From positions 248,001 through 312,000 of the forward strand of contig SHZU01000002.1 of NCBI GenBank assembly GCA_009692115.1: a DNA stretch of 64,000 bases, written 5' to 3'. Within the stretch, counting starts at the first letter, position 1. Each line of letters opens with the position of its first letter. The notes under the pieces are model-generated. The model had not been told where the DNA came from and did not search any database. It saw only the letters and a program-made list of their open reading frames with translations. The DNA comes from Gemmatimonadota bacterium. GTDB lineage: Bacteria; Gemmatimonadota; Gemmatimonadetes; Gemmatimonadales; GWC2-71-9. Positions 1 to 8,420 of the stretch are shown one piece after another. A program made the translations under genes and the position numbers.

Positions 1-443
1 TCGGCATAGTAGAACTGGTAGTGGAGCGGGAGGCCGGCGGTATGGCCCATCACTCGGCGCACGGTGGCCCGCGACGCGTCGCCGGCCAACCCGGTCAGCT
101 TGCCCAATCCGAGGTAATCGTTAGCCGGCTGATCGAGCGCGACCCGGCCGCGGTCGACGAGGATCATGAGACCGGTCGCGGTGACCGGTTTTGAGATCGA
201 GGCCAACGAGTACATCGTGTGGTGGGTGGCGCCGATCATCTTCTCGCGGTTGGCCCAGCCGAATCCCTCTTCCCACAAGATCTTGCCGTCCTTGGCCACC
301 GCGACGGCGACCGACGCCGTGTTGGTGGAATCAAGGAATCGTTTGATCGACGCGCGGATCGGGGCGAAGCGGTCGGCGGTTTGAGCGGGCAGGGCGGTGC
401 TGCCGGCCAGGAGGAACAGGAGCAGGAGGACGGACCGGGTCAT
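1..443 (-). CDS. Serine hydrolase, class C beta-lactamase family (partial, runs off left edge)
   Basis: The reading frame begins with ATG at 443 on the minus strand and is still open at base 1, so only about 147 N-terminal residues are visible. It has a hydrophobic signal peptide ending in 'ALPAQ', then the beta-lactamase/transpeptidase fold with the catalytic S-I-S-K tetrad at residues 82-85. The Tyr and HGG motifs would lie outside the window. Members of this family are secreted or periplasmic serine esterases, D-aminopeptidases or beta-lactamases, and the substrate cannot be read from sequence. It lies head to head with a second member of the same family, with 78 bp between the starts. Confidence 0.85.
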   Translation of the reverse strand, partial: MTRSVLLLLFLLAGSTALPAQTADRFAPIRASIKRFLDSTNTASVAVAVAKDGKILWEEGFGWANREKMIGATHHTMYSLASISKPVTATGLMILVDRGRVALDQPANDYLGLGKLTGLAGDASRATVRRVMGHTAGLPLHYQFYYA

Positions 444-521
444 TGGGTGGCCTGTGGGGGTCGCTTGAAGTTACCTTTTGCCCACGATATTGGATACATC
501 CCCTTTTCTCCCCGGATCGCC

Positions 522-2177
522 ATGACCCGTTCCACTTGGCTCAGTTCCCTCGGTCTCGTTCTCATCGGCGGGGCACCGGGGCGCTCCGCGGCTGATCCCG
601 ACCCCAAGGCGATCGACGCGATCTTCGCCAAGTACGACCACACCACGGCGCCGGGTTGCGCGGTGGGCGTCTTTCGGAACGGGCAGACGATCTTCGGCCG
701 GGGCTATGGGATGGCCGACCTCAACCAAGGCGTCCCGATCACGACCAACACGGTCTTCTACATCGCCTCAACCTCGAAACAGTTCACCGCGATGAGTACG
801 GCGCTCTTGGCCGAGCAAGGGAAGATTTCGCTCGACGATCCGGTCCGAAAATGGGTGCCGGAGCTTCCGGCCGGGGCCGACCGGGTGACGATTCGGCATC
901 TGGTGCACCATACCAGCGGCCTGCGGGACTACCTCGGTCTTTGGGGTACCTCGGGGCGGGGCTTTGCCGACGAGATCCCCGAGGAAGTGGGACTCGATTT
1001 GATCGTCCGGCAGAAAGCGCTCGATTTCGAACCGGGGAGCCGCTACTCATACTCGAATTCAGGCTACTTCCTGTTGTCGGTGATCGTACACCGGGCCAGT
1101 GGCAAGACCCTCCGTCAGTTCGCCGAAGCCAACATCTTTGGTCCTCTCGGGATGACGGCCACCCATTTCCACGACAACAATGCCGAAATCGTCGGGCGGC
1201 GCGCCGAAGGGTATCAGCCATTGCCGGGCGGCGGGTTCGAGATCGTCCGGACCAGCTTTGCCCTGGTCGGCGACGGCGGATTGCTGACGACGATTCAGGA
1301 TCTGGCTCGATGGGACGAGAACTTCTACGCCAACCGGCTCGGAACCCGAGGCGCGGCGCTGGTCGACCAGGTCACCACGCCCGGGCGGCTCAACACCGGT
1401 GAGGCCCAGACGTACGCGTTCGGCCTGATGGCCGGGCAGTACCGCGGCCAGCCGGTCATCGAGCACGGCGGCTCCTTCATCGGCTACCGGGCCCAGTTGC
1501 TGCGGTTCCCGGCCCAGCATTTCTCGGTGGCCGTACTTTGCAACGACTACACCGCTCAGCCTGAGCGGATGGCCCACCAGGTGGCCGACCTGTATCTGGC
1601 CGACCGACTGGCCCCGGTGGCCGGACCGAAGACCAAAGCCGCCGGCGCGACCCTCGCAGCCGACCGGCTGGACCGGTGGGTGGGGAGTTACGAGCTGATG
1701 CCCGGGGCGGTAAGTCGGGTGACGAGGGACGGCGCGGCGCTCACGATGAGCGTCTTCGGGCAGGTGATTCCTCTCGCGGCGATCGACGATTCGACGTTCG
1801 ACGCCTCACCGATCGCCGACCAGGTCGCGTTCCGGATGACCGCCGCCGGACCCGCCATGACGGTAAAGGCCATTGGGATCGTGGACCCGGTCGTCAGGCT
1901 CAGCCCGCCGCCGGCGTACACGGCCGCGGAGCTCCAGGCTTTCGTCGGGCGCTACGCGAGCGATGAACTCGATACCTGGTCGGTCATCGAGGCTAAGGGG
2001 GACACCTTGCGGGCCCGGACCCGGTGGGCGGCCTGGGCAACGTTGCAGCCGATTGCCAAGGACCGCTTCGGCGTGGCGGGAGCCCGGGTCCAGTTTGAAC
2101 GCGACCGGGCCGGCAAGGTGACCGGGTATCGGGTCAGCGCCGGCCGGATGCAGAACGTGGGCTTCGTTAGGCGGTAG
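522..2177 (+). CDS. Serine hydrolase, class C beta-lactamase family
   Basis: A 551-residue protein starting at ATG 522, which gives a plausible signal peptide. The longer open frame upstream overlaps the divergent gene and is rejected. Catalytic motifs are S-T-S-K at 83-86, Y-S-N at 177-179 and H-G-G from 315. A C-terminal domain of about 190 residues follows the catalytic domain, as in many Gemmatimonadota and Acidobacteriota members. It is expected to hydrolyse esters or peptides in the periplasm; the exact substrate is unknown. A possible promoter (TTGAAG at 465, 17-bp spacer, TATTGG at 488) sits in the 78-bp gap but is weak. Confidence 0.88.
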   Translation: MTRSTWLSSLGLVLIGGAPGRSAADPDPKAIDAIFAKYDHTTAPGCAVGVFRNGQTIFGRGYGMADLNQGVPITTNTVFYIASTSKQFTAMSTALLAEQGKISLDDPVRKWVPELPAGADRVTIRHLVHHTSGLRDYLGLWGTSGRGFADEIPEEVGLDLIVRQKALDFEPGSRYSYSNSGYFLLSVIVHRASGKTLRQFAEANIFGPLGMTATHFHDNNAEIVGRRAEGYQPLPGGGFEIVRTSFALVGDGGLLTTIQDLARWDENFYANRLGTRGAALVDQVTTPGRLNTGEAQTYAFGLMAGQYRGQPVIEHGGSFIGYRAQLLRFPAQHFSVAVLCNDYTAQPERMAHQVADLYLADRLAPVAGPKTKAAGATLAADRLDRWVGSYELMPGAVSRVTRDGAALTMSVFGQVIPLAAIDDSTFDASPIADQVAFRMTAAGPAMTVKAIGIVDPVVRLSPPPAYTAAELQAFVGRYASDELDTWSVIEAKGDTLRARTRWAAWATLQPIAKDRFGVAGARVQFERDRAGKVTGYRVSAGRMQNVGFVRR

Positions 2178-3399
2178 CGGGCGGCGCGGTTCGCTCGACC
2201 CGAACGGCCATCCAAAGCAATGCGGCGACGACGGCAACTCCGGCCCAGACACCCAGGAGGCCGGTCCAGCCCAGCGGGTCGCGCATCCGGGGCACGGCCC
2301 AGATCGAGATGACGCCGCCTAGGTTGCCCATCAGGTTCAAGACCCCGCCCGCGGCGCCGGGGGCGTGGCGGCCCAGCGCGGTGGCAGTGGTCCAGAACGG
2401 GCCTTCGGCGGCACTGATGCAGGCCACCGACAGGGACAATGCCCCGATGGCCAGGAACGGGCTCGACAGGTTGGCGCCGATCACCACGAACGCCGCGGCC
2501 GCGAACAGGCATCCCATCGCGACGCGGCGGGCACCCCGGCCCTGACCAAACTTCCGGCCGAGCCGGTCGGCGGCCAACCCGCCGAGCGGGCCGAGGAGAA
2601 ACGCGGTAAACGGGGGGATGCTTCCCCAGACGCCGCTGGCCAGCAGGCTCATGCCTCGGCCGTCGGTCAGATAGCGGAAGAACCAGAAGATGAAGACGAA
2701 AAATACGGCGGAGTGAAGCAGATAGGCCGTCGAGAGCAGCATCAAATCCCGATGCTTGAGCAGTGACAAGGCCTGTTTGGCTTGCTCCCGGAGCGGGAGG
2801 GCAATCCCGAGGCCACGTTTGGGGAGGGGCGCAAACAGAAACCAGAGTCCGGCCGCGACGAGGCCAACCACGCCGCTCGCGATAAAGACCGCCCGCCAGC
2901 CGGCTTGGACCATCAGCGGCGCGAGGGTGAGCGGCGCCAGGGCCGAGCCGAGCAGGGCGGTGGAGATGAAGATGGCGTTGGCGGTGGATCGTCGTTCAAC
3001 CGGGACGGCCTGGCTGATGGCCATCGAGCCGGCGGGATAGGTGGCCGCCTGCGAGATGCCGAGCAGAACCCGAGCGGCAAAGAGCGACAGGAACACGCCG
3101 GCTCCGCCGCCGATCAGGCCAGTGGCGAACGACGCGACCGCCCAGCCCACCACCGCGAGCCCGAGTACTACTCGGGCGCCGAGGCGGTCGGCCAGGAAAC
3201 CGGCGGGGACTTGGAAGAGGGCGTAGGCCAGTTGGAATCCCCAGGCGCTGATGCTGCCCATGTCGGCCATGGTGAGGCCGAGTTCGGGCGCCATGAGTTC
3301 TTGGGCAATCGCAATGTTCGAGCGAAGGGCGTAGCCGACGAGACTCAGGAGCGATAGCAACACGATCAAGCGGGTTGGCTGCCGATTCGGATCGGTCAT
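2167..3399 (-). CDS. MFS transporter
   Basis: A 410-residue integral membrane protein starting at ATG 3399. It shows about twelve hydrophobic segments and the MFS motif A twice: 'GFLADRLGARVV' after the second helix and 'GGLAADRLGRKFG' in the second half, as expected from the duplicated six-helix fold. The family includes anion/sugar-acid permeases and drug exporters. The substrate cannot be assigned. Its 3' end overlaps the tail of the convergent serine hydrolase by 11 bp. It is transcribed divergently from the S9 peptidase, with 69 bp between starts, which may indicate shared use in peptide or amino-acid uptake; that link is inference. Confidence 0.88.
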   Translation of the reverse strand: MTDPNRQPTRLIVLLSLLSLVGYALRSNIAIAQELMAPELGLTMADMGSISAWGFQLAYALFQVPAGFLADRLGARVVLGLAVVGWAVASFATGLIGGGAGVFLSLFAARVLLGISQAATYPAGSMAISQAVPVERRSTANAIFISTALLGSALAPLTLAPLMVQAGWRAVFIASGVVGLVAAGLWFLFAPLPKRGLGIALPLREQAKQALSLLKHRDLMLLSTAYLLHSAVFFVFIFWFFRYLTDGRGMSLLASGVWGSIPPFTAFLLGPLGGLAADRLGRKFGQGRGARRVAMGCLFAAAAFVVIGANLSSPFLAIGALSLSVACISAAEGPFWTTATALGRHAPGAAGGVLNLMGNLGGVISIWAVPRMRDPLGWTGLLGVWAGVAVVAALLWMAVRVERTAPPATA

Positions 3400-3468
3400 G
3401 GGAGCTCGTTGAAGGGAATGGTCAGCAAAGGTGGTTCGGGTTTGACCGCAGTGCAACCGGGAGCGACG

Positions 3469-5538
3469 ATGAGGAATGGATCGATTGGTCTCATGGGGGT
3501 GGTGCTCGTGGCTGGCTCGTCCAGCGCGCAGTCCATCACGATCGAACAGATCACCGGGGCGCCGTTCGCGCAGGCCTTGGCGGTGGGGGGCGGAACCGTC
3601 GCCTGGGTTCACAACACCCGCGGAGTTCGGAACGTCTGGGTTGCGAGCGGGGCTGACCTCAAGGGTCGGCAGCTGACCAGCTACTCCCAAGACGACGGGC
3701 AAGAAATCGATGACGTCGTGGTGTCGCCGGATGGCAAGGCGATTTTCTACGTGCGGGGAGGCGATCCCAACCGGCGGGGGGAGATTCCGAACCCCACCAG
3801 CGATCCAGGCGGCCAAGAGCAGGCGATCTGGCGAGTAGCCCTGGCCGCCGGGCCGCCGGTGAAGGTCGGGAATGCCTCGGGCCCAGTGGTGTCGCCGAAG
3901 GGCGATTGGGTGGCGTATACCATGGCGGGCCAAGTTTGGGTTGCCCCGGTGACTGGGGCAGGCGAGGGCAAACAACTCTTCAAGGCCCGGGGGGCCGCCG
4001 GAGAGTTGGCGTGGTCGCCGGACGGGAGCAAGCTCGCGTTTACCAGCAATCGCGGCGACCATGCCTTCATCGGGGTCTTCGACCTGCCGGGGAAGATCAT
4101 CCGGTGGATCGCCCCGAGTGCCGATCGCGACGGGGCCCCGGCATGGTCGCCCGACGGGAACAAGATCGGGTTCATTCGAATTCCGGCTGGATTCGATCCG
4201 CCGCTCTTCGGGCCGATGCGGACCAACCGGCCGTGGTCGATCTGGGTCGGCGACGTGGCCTCCGGGCAGGCCAGCCAGGCGTGGCGGGCAGCCGAGGGCC
4301 GCGGCAGCGCGCCGCACCAGATCGAGGGGCCGAGTCTGCTGTGGGGCGCCGGTGACCGGCTCGTCTTCCCCTGGGAGCGGGATGGCTGGGCCCATCTGTA
4401 TTCGGTCGCCGCCTCGGGTGGTGACGCGGTGCTCTTGACGCCCGGCGCCGGCGAAGTGGAGTACCTCGCGATGACGCCCGACCGACAGTCGGTCATCTAC
4501 AACAGCAACATCGGGGACATCGACCGGCGCGATCTCTTCCGGGTGCCGGTGGCCGGCGGCGCCCCGGTGGCGCTGCTCCCGACGGACGGCATTGAATGGG
4601 CCCCCCGCCCGATGAGCGATGGGCGGATCGCCTTCCTTCGCTCGGACGCCAAGCACCCATCCCATGTCGCTGTTCTGGCTGGCGGCCAAGCTCGGGCGTT
4701 GGCGCCGGAGGCGATGCCGGCTAACTTTCCCGTCCAGCGCTTGGTTGAACCAAAACAGGTGGTGTTCTCCTCGGCCGACGGGCTGCTGATCCACGGACAG
4801 TTGTTTCTGCCGCCGGACCTGAAACCGGGGGAACGCCGGCCGGCGATTGCGTTCTTCCACGGCGGGTCCCGGCGCCAAATGCTGCTTGGCTTCCACTACA
4901 TGTTCTACTATCACGGTACCTACGCCATGAACCAGTGGTTGGCCAGTCAGGGCTACGTAGTGTTGTCGGTGAACTATCGGAGCGGTGTGGGGTACGGGAT
5001 GGAGTTTCGGGAGGCCTTGAACTTCGGCGCGACCGGTGCCTCGGAGTACTATGACGTGCTGGGGGCGGGCGGCTATCTTCGCGGTCGTCCGGACGTTGAC
5101 GGGGCCAAGATCGGCCTCTGGGGCGGTTCGTACGGGGGCTACTTGACCGCGATGGGTCTGGCCAAGTCTTCCGATCTGTTCGCCGCCGGTGTCGACATTC
5201 ACGGGGTGCACGACTGGAATTCCGGGACCCAGAATTTCGTGCCGAGCTACAACCCGCTCGAGCGGCCCGAATCCGCCCGGTTGGCATTCGAATCGTCACC
5301 GCTCCGATGGGTCGATACCTGGAAGTCCCCGGTGCTCCTGGTTCATGGCGACGACGACCGTAACGTCAACTTCAACGAGACGGTCCGGCTGGTCGAAGCG
5401 CTCCGGAAGCAGGGGGTTGAACCGGAGCAACTCGTCTTCCCGGACGACGTTCATGACTTTCTGACGTATGCCAATTGGAACCGCGTCTACCATGCCACGG
5501 CAGAGTTCTTTGCCCGCAAACTGATGGGCAATCGATGA
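3469..5538 (+). CDS. S9 family prolyl oligopeptidase-like peptidase, secreted
   Basis: A 689-residue protein. ATG 3469 is preferred over upstream codons because it is followed directly by a signal peptide ending 'GSSSAQ'. Residues up to about 420 contain repeated 'SPDG' blades of a beta-propeller (TolB/DPP-IV type). The alpha/beta-hydrolase domain follows, with nucleophile Ser554 in 'GGSYGGY', Asp630 in 'GDDDRNV' and His662 in 'DVHDF'. Expected role: cleavage of oligopeptides outside the cytoplasm. The stop overlaps the next start (ATGA), so it is translationally coupled to the FAD dehydrogenase, which fits peptide breakdown followed by amino-acid oxidation. Confidence 0.9.
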   Translation: MRNGSIGLMGVVLVAGSSSAQSITIEQITGAPFAQALAVGGGTVAWVHNTRGVRNVWVASGADLKGRQLTSYSQDDGQEIDDVVVSPDGKAIFYVRGGDPNRRGEIPNPTSDPGGQEQAIWRVALAAGPPVKVGNASGPVVSPKGDWVAYTMAGQVWVAPVTGAGEGKQLFKARGAAGELAWSPDGSKLAFTSNRGDHAFIGVFDLPGKIIRWIAPSADRDGAPAWSPDGNKIGFIRIPAGFDPPLFGPMRTNRPWSIWVGDVASGQASQAWRAAEGRGSAPHQIEGPSLLWGAGDRLVFPWERDGWAHLYSVAASGGDAVLLTPGAGEVEYLAMTPDRQSVIYNSNIGDIDRRDLFRVPVAGGAPVALLPTDGIEWAPRPMSDGRIAFLRSDAKHPSHVAVLAGGQARALAPEAMPANFPVQRLVEPKQVVFSSADGLLIHGQLFLPPDLKPGERRPAIAFFHGGSRRQMLLGFHYMFYYHGTYAMNQWLASQGYVVLSVNYRSGVGYGMEFREALNFGATGASEYYDVLGAGGYLRGRPDVDGAKIGLWGGSYGGYLTAMGLAKSSDLFAAGVDIHGVHDWNSGTQNFVPSYNPLERPESARLAFESSPLRWVDTWKSPVLLVHGDDDRNVNFNETVRLVEALRKQGVEPEQLVFPDDVHDFLTYANWNRVYHATAEFFARKLMGNR

Positions 5539-6776
5539 GTCGAACCATTGTCGTTGGGGCCGGCGTGATCGGGTTGGCCTGTGCCTACTCGCTCCGGCGT
5601 CGCGGGCGCGAGGTGGTGGTCGTCGATATGGGCCTCCCCGGTGAAGCCTGTACCAAGGGCAACGCCGGGTGGATTACGCCCTCCATCTCGGCGCCGATTC
5701 CGGCCCCGGGCCTGACGTTGACGTCGATCAAGTGGATGCTCAAGAGCGATAGCCCGCTCTATATCTCTCCGGTGGCTGCCCCGGGACTGGCCCGGTGGCT
5801 CTGGCGGTTCTGGCGGTACTGCAATCCCCGCGATTTCGTGGCCGGGCTCAATGCGGTGGCCTCGCTGAATCAATCGACCCACGCGGCCTTTGCCCAGCTG
5901 GAACGCGATGGGGTGGCCTTCGAACTCCATCGGGATGGATTGCTCTTCGTCTTCAAGGACGAGGGGTACATGGAGAACCTCCGCCGGGAGTTCGACTACT
6001 ACAAGAACTACGGCTACTCGGTGCCGGACCGGATGTCCGGTGACGACATCCGCCGGCTCGAGCCGGGCGTGTCAGCGGCCGTCACGACCGGATTCCTGGT
6101 CAAGGAGGAGGCCCACGTCCGCCCGGAGACCCTCGCCGCCGGATACCTGGCGAAGCTCCGGGAGCTCGGCGTCGAGGTCAAGAGCGGGGTGCGGGTCGTC
6201 CGGGCGGCGCGGACCGGCGGGCGGGTCACGGGGATCGAGACCGACAGCGGGTCGCTGTCGGGCGATGAGGTGTTGGTGGCCGCCGGGGCTTGGTCCGGCC
6301 AAGTCACCGAACTGTTCGGGGTGCCGCTCCCGGTCCAAGCCGGCAAGGGCTACAGCATCACCGTAAACGGCGGTGGCCCGAAGTTGACCCGGCCCGTTTA
6401 TCTGGGCGAGGCCCGGATTGGATGTTCGCCGTTCAACGGCTCGGTGCGGTTTGCCGGGACGATGGAGTTGTCCGGGATCAACACGGAGCTCGACCGGCGC
6501 CGGGTCCGCGGCATCCGGAAGGGCATCGGCGACTACCTGGCGGAGCCGCTTGGGGAAGCCGAGGGAACCGAATGGGTGGGGATGCGGCCGTTGACGCCGG
6601 ACGGCCTCCCGATGTTAGGCAAGGTACCTGGATTCGACAATCTGTTCCTGGCCACCGGGCACGCGATGCTTGGCGTCACCCTGGCCCCGGTCACCGGGGA
6701 AGTGATGGCCGATCTGATGACCGGCGAAGGAAGTCCGATCGCCAAGCCGTTCGACCCCGGCCGGTTTCGGTGGTAG
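5535..6776 (+). CDS. FAD-dependent D-amino-acid dehydrogenase-like oxidoreductase (DadA family)
   Basis: A 413-residue DAO-fold flavoenzyme. The FAD-binding 'GAGVIG' is at residues 8-13 and the C-terminal DAO motif 'TPDGLPMLGKVPGF...ATGHAMLGVTLAP' is intact. Start ATG 5535 overlaps the stop of the S9 peptidase by 4 bp. Family members oxidatively deaminate D-amino acids or D-hydroxyproline and pass electrons to the respiratory chain. Coupling to a prolyl-type peptidase makes proline or hydroxyproline derivatives possible substrates, but nothing in the sequence proves that. Confidence 0.85.
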   Translation: MSRTIVVGAGVIGLACAYSLRRRGREVVVVDMGLPGEACTKGNAGWITPSISAPIPAPGLTLTSIKWMLKSDSPLYISPVAAPGLARWLWRFWRYCNPRDFVAGLNAVASLNQSTHAAFAQLERDGVAFELHRDGLLFVFKDEGYMENLRREFDYYKNYGYSVPDRMSGDDIRRLEPGVSAAVTTGFLVKEEAHVRPETLAAGYLAKLRELGVEVKSGVRVVRAARTGGRVTGIETDSGSLSGDEVLVAAGAWSGQVTELFGVPLPVQAGKGYSITVNGGGPKLTRPVYLGEARIGCSPFNGSVRFAGTMELSGINTELDRRRVRGIRKGIGDYLAEPLGEAEGTEWVGMRPLTPDGLPMLGKVPGFDNLFLATGHAMLGVTLAPVTGEVMADLMTGEGSPIAKPFDPGRFRW

Positions 6777-6779
6777 ATG

Positions 6780-7637
6780 TCAAATCGTCGGCAAAACCAT
6801 TCGAACATGGTCGGCAAACGCGCTGACGAGTGCCGCCGGCTGGTCGCTCTCGAATTTCAACGCAATGCTCACACTGGGCAACGAGGGTAGGCCGCTATCC
6901 AGGGGCAGAATGTGCAGATCGGCTGGCACCGCCGTCTGGGTCAGCACCGCAATCGCTTGGCCGGATCTCACCACCGCCGTCAGGCCGGCCACACTGCCGC
7001 TGGCGAAGGCGACCCGGTAGGCTATTCCCGCCCGCTCGAGGCACTTCCGGGCGGCCTGATGGTCGATCGCGTCGCGGTCTCCCAGGGCCAGTTGCAGCGG
7101 CTTCTGGCTCACGGCATTGGATCCGATGGAGCCCACCCACACCAACGGTTCGCGGCGAATGATGGCTTCGCCTTTCTCGTCTTCCGGAAAGGACGTCAGG
7201 GCCAGATCCAATGCATGGGTCTTCAGTCGTTCGAGGAGCCGCGGCGTGGAGGCGCAAAACACCTCCACCATGACCTGCGGGTGCCGCCGCGCAAAACCGC
7301 GGAGCAAGTGGGGCAGGAACACCGCCGCATAGTCGTCCGGACACCCGAAACGGATCGTCCCGGACAAACCCTTGCCGGATAGTTCTGCCATGGCTTCGTC
7401 GTGGTAGCGCAGGATTCGCTGGGCGTGAACTAGGAGTCGCTCGCCCTGGGTGGTCAGGATGACGCCGCGTCCGGTTCGGTTCAGTAAGGACTGACCGACG
7501 ATCTGTTCCAACCGTTTCACCTGCATGCTGATGGCGGCTTGGGTCCGTCCCACCCGGGGAGCGGCCCGGCTGAGTGCCCGGGTCTCCGCGATCACGGTGA
7601 AGGTCCTGAGCAGCTCAATTTCCAGATGAGCCGTCAC
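6780..7637 (-). CDS. LysR-type transcriptional regulator
   Basis: A 285-residue protein with an N-terminal winged helix-turn-helix (residues about 5-65; 'ALSRAAPRVGRTQAAISMQV' is the recognition region) and a periplasmic-binding-protein-like effector domain. The start overlaps the stop of the enoyl-CoA hydratase gene by 4 bp, making it the last gene of the leftward mutase operon. LysR regulators are more often divergent from their targets; a distal position implies autoregulation within the operon. The candidate targets are the paired dyads at 15409-15434 and 15480-15505, eight kilobases upstream at the operon promoter. The ligand is presumably an acid or acyl-CoA of this pathway (inference). 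Confidence 0.9.
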   Translation of the reverse strand: MTAHLEIELLRTFTVIAETRALSRAAPRVGRTQAAISMQVKRLEQIVGQSLLNRTGRGVILTTQGERLLVHAQRILRYHDEAMAELSGKGLSGTIRFGCPDDYAAVFLPHLLRGFARRHPQVMVEVFCASTPRLLERLKTHALDLALTSFPEDEKGEAIIRREPLVWVGSIGSNAVSQKPLQLALGDRDAIDHQAARKCLERAGIAYRVAFASGSVAGLTAVVRSGQAIAVLTQTAVPADLHILPLDSGLPSLPSVSIALKFESDQPAALVSAFADHVRMVLPTI

Positions 7638-8410
7638 GGTGCCAGTCTTTCCGCCACCCGCCGAGCGCTCTCCGGATCCAGGAAACCCTGAACCGTTGCG
7701 GATGCCTCGGCAGCCATGACCTCTTCCAGGCTGGACGACGGCGCCAGCGCCAGGATCCGCTTCAGGTCCGCGACGCGCTGCGCGGGTAACTCTGCAAGGC
7801 GCCGGGCCAAGGTGATCGCCTCAGATCGCAACTGGGCTTCCGGGACGACCTTCCAGAGCAGTCCCCATTCCAGCGCTTGGGCGGCGTCGAATCGTTCGCC
7901 AAAGTAGATCAGTTCACGGGTCTTCTGGGGGCCGATCAACCGTGGAAGCAACGCGGTAACGGCGCCGGTGACGAACAGGCCCAGCTTCACTTCCGGGAAG
8001 AAAAAGCGAGTGCCTTCGGCCGCGATCGCAAAGTCGCAGTTGATGACCCACTCCAATCCGGCCCCGACCGCCCAGCCGTGAATCGCACCGATGACCGGCT
8101 TCTGGCCAAGGACGATGGCGCGGGTGACGTCCTGAATCCGGTCGACGAAGCCGGGGAGCGCCGTATCGCCGGCCAACTGCGACTCGAACTCCTTCAGGTC
8201 GTCACCGGAGCAGAACGCCCGGCCAGCCCCAGTCAGGACGATGGCACGGATCTGGTCATCCTGGTTGGCCCGATTGAGCTCCCGGGTGAGGTCTAGGACC
8301 AACTCCGGCGTGACGGCGTTGAGCCGAGCGGGGCGATTCAGGGTGACGACGCGAACGCCGTCGAACGGGTCGTCGGTGAGTACGGTACTGCCAGTGCGGT
8401 GAACCACCAT
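7634..8410 (-). CDS. Enoyl-CoA hydratase/isomerase family protein
   Basis: A 258-residue crotonase-fold enzyme. ATG 8410 is chosen because it follows an excellent Shine-Dalgarno (GAGGAGG); the longer open frame would overlap the upstream CocE gene. Family features: oxyanion-hole segments 'GAGRAFCSGDDLK' and 'GWAVGAGLEW', and the later 'FPEVKLGLF' with a conserved Glu. Crotonases hydrate enoyl-CoA or isomerise double bonds. In this operon it could interconvert crotonyl-CoA and 3-hydroxybutyryl-CoA made by the mutase, which is inference. It is 10 bp from the CocE gene and overlaps the LysR gene by 4 bp. Confidence 0.88.
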   Translation of the reverse strand: MVVHRTGSTVLTDDPFDGVRVVTLNRPARLNAVTPELVLDLTRELNRANQDDQIRAIVLTGAGRAFCSGDDLKEFESQLAGDTALPGFVDRIQDVTRAIVLGQKPVIGAIHGWAVGAGLEWVINCDFAIAAEGTRFFFPEVKLGLFVTGAVTALLPRLIGPQKTRELIYFGERFDAAQALEWGLLWKVVPEAQLRSEAITLARRLAELPAQRVADLKRILALAPSSSLEEVMAAEASATVQGFLDPESARRVAERLAP

Positions 8411-8420
8411 CCGACCTCCT

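Noticed and set aside
2167-5211. A 1014-residue minus-strand frame
   Set aside because: Only its last 410 codons (the MFS transporter) read as protein. The first 600 lie antisense to the S9 peptidase and are Arg/Pro/His-rich shadow sequence.
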